This document shows, one piece after another, positions 29,301-34,916 of a DNA stretch of 34,916 nt. Below the pieces are notes generated by a model. That model searched no databases and was not told the origin of the DNA. It worked only from the letters and a program-made list of their open reading frames with translations. The number at the start of each line of letters is the position of its first letter. Position 1 is the first letter of the stretch. Both the position numbers and the translations under genes were made by a program. Source of the stretch: an uncultured archaeon A07HB70. Its GTDB lineage: Archaea > Halobacteriota > Halobacteria > Halobacteriales > Haloferacaceae. The stretch is from positions 182,774 through 217,689 of the forward strand of contig KI543180.1 in assembly GCA_000496195.1 (NCBI GenBank). Direction: 5' to 3'.

Positions 29301-29855
29301 TCACGTCCCCGGCAGGATGTCGCCCAGCGCCGCCCCGACTGCCATCGGAAGGTGCGCGGCGACGACGCTCCCGGCTGCGACCGCCGGCTCTGTCCACGCG
29401 ATCCGCCCCCAGAGCGTCAGGCCGACGACGGCGGCGACCAGCGGCACCGCGAGGGACCCCACGAGCCGCCGGGGGACCACGCCGAGGACCCGACGGGTCA
29501 CGCGCACGTCCTGGATGTCGGCGACGTAGACGATACCGTAGACGACGGCGACGGTGAACGCGAGGGTGCCGAGCGCCGCGAGCGGCGAGGCCGCGAAGTG
29601 TTCCCCGACCTCGGTCGTCCCCCCCTCGACGAACATCGGGACACCGAACACCACCGCGCCGAGCAGCGCCTCGGAGACGTCGCCGCGGTCGTAGCCGACG
29701 ACCACCTGCCCGAACACGCCGACGTCGATGTCGAGGTCCGTCTCGACCGTCTCCCGGACGAGTTCGCGCTCCGCGTCGGTGTCGGTCGCGCGGGTCAGCT
29801 CCTCGAGCAGCTCGGCGACCTCGGGCGCCTCGCCGTCGGTCTCGTCCGCGCTCAT
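29301..29855 (-). CDS. DUF2391-like integral membrane protein
   Basis: Acidic N-terminus then TM segments: GYDRGDVSEALLGAVVFGVPMFVEGGTTEVGEHFAASPLAALGTLAFTVAVVYGIVY... Confidence 0.65.
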   Translation of the reverse strand: MSADETDGEAPEVAELLEELTRATDTDAERELVRETVETDLDIDVGVFGQVVVGYDRGDVSEALLGAVVFGVPMFVEGGTTEVGEHFAASPLAALGTLAFTVAVVYGIVYVADIQDVRVTRRVLGVVPRRLVGSLAVPLVAAVVGLTLWGRIAWTEPAVAAGSVVAAHLPMAVGAALGDILPGT

Positions 29856-29880
29856 ACCCCGCCCGACCGGCGCTCGGGGG

Positions 29881-31884
29881 TTAACTGTCTGCCTCGTTGC
29901 CGTCCCGGTCGGCGCGGTGTTCGCTGATGAGCCGGTCGACCATCTCCGTGCGCTCGTCGCGCCGGCGCTCGGCGGCGCGCTCGCGCCAGTCGGCCACCGC
30001 CGCCTCGACGGCCGTCTCGTCGGCGACCGCGAGGTCGTCGACCTCGGTCAGGTCGACGGCGTCGGCGGGCGCGACCGGCACCTCGCGCTCGAACAGCACC
30101 TCGTCGGCGGCCTCGGAGAGGTTGCCCGTGCGGACGACCAGCCGCGGCTCGGCGTCGGCCAGCCGCTCGGCGGTCGACCGTCCCGCGCCGCTCGCGTCCC
30201 GGAGGTAGACCACGTCGTCGCGGGCCAGCCCGTACCGCTCGTCGGCGGCCTCGACGGCGTCGGTGGTGAACTGCTCGACGGGCTTGACCGGCACGAGGTC
30301 GCGGTCACCCGCAACCCGGTCGACGTCGGAGTGGTCCAGCCGCCACAGCGACTTCAGCCGCTCCAGCTTCGCCTCTGCCGCCTCGGCGCGCTCGCGGGCC
30401 TCGTCGCGCTCGTGGCGCAGGCGGTCCTTCTCGCGCTCCAGCCGGTCGACCTCGCGCCGCTCGCGGGCCTGCCGGCGCTCCTCGCGCCGGGCCTCGGACA
30501 GCTCCGTCTCGTACTCCTCGAGCTCGGCCTCCTGGGTCGCGACTGTCTCCTCGAGCTCGTCGACGTGTCCCCCCAGGCGCTCGACGCGCTCGCGGAGCCG
30601 CCGGATCTCGCGCTCCTCCTCGGTGAGCTCCCGGGGTTCGTGTTCGGTCGACTCCTCGGGCTCCTCCGGGTCGTCGGTCAGGTCGTCGACGACGACTTCG
30701 ACCGACGTCTCCTCTGCCAGCACCTGTGCGATCACCTCGCCGCGGTCGAGCCCCGGCGGCGTCTTGCGCGTCACCCGCGCGAACTGGTCCTCGTGGTCGT
30801 CGAACGCGAACAGCGCGGCGGCGACCGCGTCGCGCTCGTGGTCGTTTTCGTAGCTCGTCTCGCGGGTGCGGTGGAGCTTCTCGTCGACCGGCAGGTCCGA
30901 GTCCGGCGTCCACCCCGCCGCGTCGAAGCTCCGCCGGAACTGCTCGACCGTCTCTGGCATCGGCGTCACGTCCGCGGCGACGAGCAGGGGCCGGCCCTGC
31001 TCGACCAGCCACTCGACGACGTCGCCGGTGTCGGCGGTGCGCGAGGAGTAGCGCTCGAGCACCTCGCCGTCGAGCGAGACGACCGCCGCCGCCGTCGTCG
31101 TCCCGGGGTCGACCCCGACGACGACGTGGTCACGACGCTCGACGAGCGGCTCGAACTCGATACCGTCGCGGCGCTCGCGCTCGACCTCGACGCGGGTGTC
31201 GCCCGACCGCCCCGTCGAGACGGGAATCTCGCCCGGCGTCGCCTCGACGGTGAACACGGCGTTCGCGAACCCGCCGTACTTCTCTGTCACCTCGCGCTCG
31301 TGGGTCAGCCCCGCGTCGTCGAGTGCGCTCTCGACCTCGCGGGTCCGCCGCCGGACGCTCCCGTGGATGCGCCGGGTGTAGCGGTCCTGGCTCCAGCCGC
31401 CAGACCCGGTCGAGCGCCCCCGCGAGATCTTCACGCGCGTCGTGTCGCCGAACGCGCGAACCGCCTGTCCGACGCGCCGGACCGCGAGCCGGGCCGCCGC
31501 CTCGGCCTCCTCCATCGGCTGCTTGCCGTAGGGGACGCCGTGGCGGTGGGCAACCCGCGACAGCGACTCCGGGCGCTCGGCGCCGGTCACCTGGACCAGC
31601 GTCGTCTCGTCCGGGAGCCACCGCAGGAACCCGATCAGGTCGTCCTTGTCCTCGGCCAGTTCGTAGACGTTGTCCGTCGCGATAGCCGCCGGCTCGTCGC
31701 GCTCGACCAGCCGTCGGAGCTTCCGGAACGTCACGACGTCGCGGTCGATCCGTGCCTCGCCCTCCGGCCCGTCGGTCGGGTCGAGGACGACCAGCGCGAA
31801 CGACGGCGACGACCCCCGCACGTCGCCGCTCTGGACGTCCACCCCGAAGACCGGCGCGTCGAGCGCGCTCGTCCGGGCGTTCAC
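29881..31884 (-). CDS. DUF460 domain protein (RNase H-like fold plus coiled coil)
   Basis: GTG at 31884: (M)NARTSALDAPVFGVDVQSGDVRG...; 'HVVVGVDPGTTTAAAVVSLDGEVLERYSSRTADTGDVVEWLVEQGRPLLVAADVTPMPETVEQF...'; long Glu/Arg coiled coil. The ORF-track start runs into the upstream gene. Confidence 0.85.
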   Translation of the reverse strand: MNARTSALDAPVFGVDVQSGDVRGSSPSFALVVLDPTDGPEGEARIDRDVVTFRKLRRLVERDEPAAIATDNVYELAEDKDDLIGFLRWLPDETTLVQVTGAERPESLSRVAHRHGVPYGKQPMEEAEAAARLAVRRVGQAVRAFGDTTRVKISRGRSTGSGGWSQDRYTRRIHGSVRRRTREVESALDDAGLTHEREVTEKYGGFANAVFTVEATPGEIPVSTGRSGDTRVEVERERRDGIEFEPLVERRDHVVVGVDPGTTTAAAVVSLDGEVLERYSSRTADTGDVVEWLVEQGRPLLVAADVTPMPETVEQFRRSFDAAGWTPDSDLPVDEKLHRTRETSYENDHERDAVAAALFAFDDHEDQFARVTRKTPPGLDRGEVIAQVLAEETSVEVVVDDLTDDPEEPEESTEHEPRELTEEEREIRRLRERVERLGGHVDELEETVATQEAELEEYETELSEARREERRQARERREVDRLEREKDRLRHERDEARERAEAAEAKLERLKSLWRLDHSDVDRVAGDRDLVPVKPVEQFTTDAVEAADERYGLARDDVVYLRDASGAGRSTAERLADAEPRLVVRTGNLSEAADEVLFEREVPVAPADAVDLTEVDDLAVADETAVEAAVADWRERAAERRRDERTEMVDRLISEHRADRDGNEADS

Positions 31885-31907
31885 AGACGAGAACTGGACC
31901 GCGACGG

Positions 31908-32780
31908 CTAAATACCTTGGTCGGGCCGGTGGAGCCGCCCCCGTCCGACCGGGACGACCCGCCCGCCGACCCGGACCGTCACCCCGTCCCCGTCCGTCTC
32001 GGCCTCGATCCCCAGCCGTGACGGGCGGCCCATCTCGTGTCCCTGCTCGACCCGGGCCGCGACCGTCCCCTCCCGGCGCGCGAGGTGGGCCGCGAGACAG
32101 CCGTTCGACGACCCCGTGGCCGGGTCCTCGGGGACGCCGTGTGCCGGCGCGAACACGCGCGCGGCGATGTCGTTCGCCGGGTCGCGGGGGTCGCGGCAGA
32201 ACGCGAGGACGTTCTTCGCCCCACACGCGTCGACGAGCGCGTCGTACGCGTCGCGGTCGAGGGCGACGTCGGTCAGCGCCGCGCGGCTGACGAGCGGGAC
32301 GACGACGGTTGGCAGGCCCGTCGAGACGACCTGCGGCGGCCCGGCCACGGCGTCGTCGGGGAGGCCGAGGACGTCGGCGAGCGCCGCCGGGTCGGGCTCC
32401 GGCCCGAACGTCGGCTCGGCCTGTGTCATCCAGAGCGCGCCGTCGCGCGGGCGGACGGGCACCGGCCCGACGCCGAGGTCGAGCGTCGTCGTCCCCGACG
32501 TCCCGGTCAGGGACCTGACGACCGCCGCCGTCCCGAGCGTCGGGTGGCCGGCGAACGGAATCTCGCCCTCGGGCGTGAAGATGCGGACCGTCGGGTCGGG
32601 GTCGAGCGACTCGACGAACGTCGTCTCGGAGAAGTCGAACTCCGCGGCCACGGCGGCCATCTCGTCGTCGGCGAGCCGTCCGCGCGACTCGACGACCGCG
32701 AGCTGGTTGCCGGCGTAGCGCTCCGTCGCGAACACGTCGACGAGGTGGAAGCGGGGACCGTTCGGCTCCGCGTCGGACAT
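31908..32780 (-). CDS. PhzF family isomerase/epimerase-like protein
   Basis: FHLVDVFATERYAGNQLAVV, FDFSETTFV, VRIFTPEGEIPFAGHPTLGTAAV, EDPATGSSNGCLAAHL. Confidence 0.95.
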   Translation of the reverse strand: MSDAEPNGPRFHLVDVFATERYAGNQLAVVESRGRLADDEMAAVAAEFDFSETTFVESLDPDPTVRIFTPEGEIPFAGHPTLGTAAVVRSLTGTSGTTTLDLGVGPVPVRPRDGALWMTQAEPTFGPEPDPAALADVLGLPDDAVAGPPQVVSTGLPTVVVPLVSRAALTDVALDRDAYDALVDACGAKNVLAFCRDPRDPANDIAARVFAPAHGVPEDPATGSSNGCLAAHLARREGTVAARVEQGHEMGRPSRLGIEAETDGDGVTVRVGGRVVPVGRGRLHRPDQGI

Positions 32781-32811
32781 TGGTCGGTTCACGGCCCCTG
32801 CGGGCAAAAGC

Positions 32812-33756
32812 TCAGTCGTCCGGAAACGACACCTCGACCGTGTCGCCGTCGTCGGGGACGAACGCCTCGGCGTCGCACCCCGCCTCGTCGAGCCGCTCGC
32901 GGGCCTCCCCCGCGAGCACGCCCACGTCGCCCGCGTACCGCGCCGAGACGTGGACGAGCGCCAGCCGACGCGCGCCAGTCCGCGCCGCCAGCGCCGCCGC
33001 CTCACTCGCCGTCGTGTGGCCCGTCGACCGCGCCCGCCCCGCCTCCGCGTCTGCGAACGTCGCGTCGTGGACGAGGAGGTCCGCGTCCGCCGCAGCCGTC
33101 TCGACGCCCTCGCTCGGCCGGGTGTCGCCGGTGTAGACGACCCGGCGCCCCGGCCGCGGCGGGCCGACCACCTGCTCCGGACGGACCGTCCGCCCGTCGT
33201 CGAGCGTCACCGGCTCGCCATCGTGGAGCCGACCGTACGCCGGCCCCGGCGGGATCTCCAGCTCCTCCTCTGCGGTCTCGCGGTCGAACCGGCCGGGCCG
33301 GTCGTCCTCGACGAGCGCGTAGCCGACGGAGGTCGTGCGGTGGTCGGTGCGAAACGCCCGCACCTCGTAGTCGTCGCGGGCGAGCGCGACTGCCCCCGGC
33401 GAGACCTCGCTGATCCGCACCGGGAACTCCGGCTCGTGGCCGGCGGCGTGGACCAGGTCGCGGAGCCGACGGCGCGTCCCCGGCGGGCCGTGAACCGCGA
33501 GCGCGCGGGTCCGACCGTTGAAGCCGAGCGTCTGAACCAGTCCCGGCAGGCCGAGGACGTGGTCGCCGTGGAGGTGGGTGACGAAGACGTGGTCGGGACC
33601 GAATCCGGTGCCGAAGCGCATCATCTGTCGCTGGGTCCCCTCGCCGCAGTCGAACAGGAACTCGTCGCCTTCGCGCGAGACGTGGACGGCGCTGGCGCCG
33701 CGCTCGACGGTGGGGACGGCGCCCCCGGTCCCGAGGAAGGTGACACGGAGCGACAT
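32812..33756 (-). CDS. rnz: Ribonuclease Z
   Basis: MSLRVTFLGTGGAVPTVERGASAVHV, FDCGEGTQRQMMRFGTGFGPDHVFVTHLHGDHVLGLPGLVQTLGFNGRTRALAVHGPPG, VYTGDTRPSEGV. Confidence 0.97.
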   Translation of the reverse strand: MSLRVTFLGTGGAVPTVERGASAVHVSREGDEFLFDCGEGTQRQMMRFGTGFGPDHVFVTHLHGDHVLGLPGLVQTLGFNGRTRALAVHGPPGTRRRLRDLVHAAGHEPEFPVRISEVSPGAVALARDDYEVRAFRTDHRTTSVGYALVEDDRPGRFDRETAEEELEIPPGPAYGRLHDGEPVTLDDGRTVRPEQVVGPPRPGRRVVYTGDTRPSEGVETAAADADLLVHDATFADAEAGRARSTGHTTASEAAALAARTGARRLALVHVSARYAGDVGVLAGEARERLDEAGCDAEAFVPDDGDTVEVSFPDD

Positions 33757-33871
33757 ACTCCCGCTGTGGCGCGGCGTGGTTTAGGCGCGTCGGACCGGTG
33801 GCGCGACCGCGGCGGGCGTCCCGCGCCGTCGACCGCCGGCGTTTTGCCCGCTGGTCCCGTCCCCTCTGTCG

Positions 33872-34885
33872 ATGGACGGCCCGCTGTGGACCGAGCGCCA
33901 CGCGCCCGACCTCGCCGACCTGCCGCAGGCCGAGGTGCGCGACCGGCTGGCCCGCGCCCGGACCGAGCCGATGAACCTCGTCGTCCACGGCCCGTCGGGC
34001 GCGGGCAAGACCGCCGCCGTTCGGGCGTTCGCGCGCGAGACCCACGACGACCCCGACAACGACCTGTTCGAGCTGAACGTCGCGGACTTCTTCGACCGGA
34101 CAAAAAAGCAGATCCGCGAGGACCCGCGGTTCGCGCCGTTCCTCGCCGGCCGGTCCCGGATGGCGAAACGCGACATGGTCAACCACGTCCTGAAGGAGGT
34201 TGCGGGCTACGCGCCCGTCTCGGGGTCGTACAAGACGGTGCTGCTCGACAACGCCGAGGCGATCCGCGAGGACTTCCAGCAGGCGCTCCGCCGGGTGATG
34301 GAGCGTAACCACCGGACGACACAGTTCGTGATCGCCACCCGTCAGCCCTCGAAGCTCATCCCGCCGATCCGGTCGCGGTGTTTCCCCGTCCCCGTCCGCG
34401 CGCCGACGACCGACGAGACGATCGCGGCCCTCCGCCGGGTCTGCGAGGCCGAGGCCGTCTCCTACGACGACGACGGCCTGGCGTTCGTCGCCGGCTACGC
34501 CGACGGCGACCTGCGAAAGGCCGTCCTCGGCGCGCAGGCCGCCGCCGCCGACGCCGACGAGGTGACGATGACCGCCGCCCACGCCGCCCTCGAGTCGGTC
34601 GGGCGGGACGACGCGCTCCGCGGCGTCCTCGTCGACGCCCGCGCCGGCGAGTTCGACGACGCGCACTCTGCCGTCGAGGACCTCCTCGAGGACGGCTTCG
34701 ACGGGCAGGGGCTGTTGCGCGCGCTCCTCCGCGTCGCCCGGACGGAGTACGACGGCGCCGAACTCGCGCGCCTCCACCGCCTCGCCGGCGAGACGGACCT
34801 CGACCTCGCGACCGGCACCGACGACGCCCTCCACCTCGCACACCTCCTCGCCGAGTGGGGTCGGCCCGCGGAGGCCGAGGCGTGA
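33872..34885 (+). CDS. Replication factor C small-subunit-like AAA+ protein (RfcC-like)
   Basis: MDGPLWTERHAPDLADLPQAEV..., Walker A GPSGAGKT, sensor region QFVIATRQPSKLIPPIRSRCFPVPV (SRC motif); DEAD box position reads LLDNAEA. Confidence 0.9.
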   Translation: MDGPLWTERHAPDLADLPQAEVRDRLARARTEPMNLVVHGPSGAGKTAAVRAFARETHDDPDNDLFELNVADFFDRTKKQIREDPRFAPFLAGRSRMAKRDMVNHVLKEVAGYAPVSGSYKTVLLDNAEAIREDFQQALRRVMERNHRTTQFVIATRQPSKLIPPIRSRCFPVPVRAPTTDETIAALRRVCEAEAVSYDDDGLAFVAGYADGDLRKAVLGAQAAAADADEVTMTAAHAALESVGRDDALRGVLVDARAGEFDDAHSAVEDLLEDGFDGQGLLRALLRVARTEYDGAELARLHRLAGETDLDLATGTDDALHLAHLLAEWGRPAEAEA

Positions 34886-34916
34886 GCAGCGTTCCCGGAC
34901 TGGCGCCGGGCGCGGG
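34882..34916 (+). CDS. Possible 5' end of the next gene (truncated by the window edge)
   Basis: GTGA overlap with the stop of the RFC-like gene; frame open to the window end (MSSVPGLAPGA...). Too short to identify. Confidence 0.25.
   Translation, partial: MSSVPGLAPGA

Noticed and set aside
29728-31911. 727-aa plus-strand ORF opposite the DUF460 gene
   Set aside because: Antisense shadow ORF; no domain features, whereas the minus strand has conserved DUF460 sequence.
31885-32226. N-terminal extension of the DUF460 ORF (781-aa call)
   Set aside because: The extension overlaps the PhzF gene on the same strand in a different frame; DUF460-like sequence begins near the GTG at 31884.

Overview
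This 34.9 kb high-GC window has the gene content and style of a haloarchaeal chromosome: acidic proteins, leaderless ATG/GTG starts with TATA-like boxes about 25-30 nt upstream, and dense 4-nt gene overlaps. It is dominated by information-processing and housekeeping genes: NMD3-like protein, HtpX, PspAB, RadA, SufU/SufS, DUF424, TPR protein, 2'-5' RNA ligase-like phosphodiesterase (ThpR), a second M48 protease, L39e-L31e-aIF6-LX-prefoldin alpha-FtsY-SRP54, an MFS transporter, two MgtE-like half transporters, a nucleoside-recognition membrane protein, a GlcG/HbpS-family protein, UPF0201/UPF0200, tRNA-Arg(TCT), HpcH/HpaI aldolase, amidohydrolase, Rieske protein, a GIDE-like membrane protein broken by a frameshift, thermosome, KH-domain protein (Dim2/Pno1-like), RIO1, CBS-less IMPDH/GMPR, aIF1A, TyrRS, DUF2391, DUF460, PhzF, RNase Z and an RFC small-subunit-like protein. 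I found no CRISPR array, transposase, integrase or recognisable defence system. The points most worth follow-up are: (i) a 17-bp exact copy of the tRNA-Arg 3' end 125 bp downstream of the tRNA, next to a small catabolic-looking gene trio (possible att/integration scar); (ii) a +1 frame change at a CCC-C site in a GIDE-like membrane protein; (iii) a probable CTG start for the Rieske protein; and (iv) an RFC-like clamp-loader subunit whose DEAD box reads DNAE. No search or alignment could be run, so all family calls come from recognising motifs and overall sequence.
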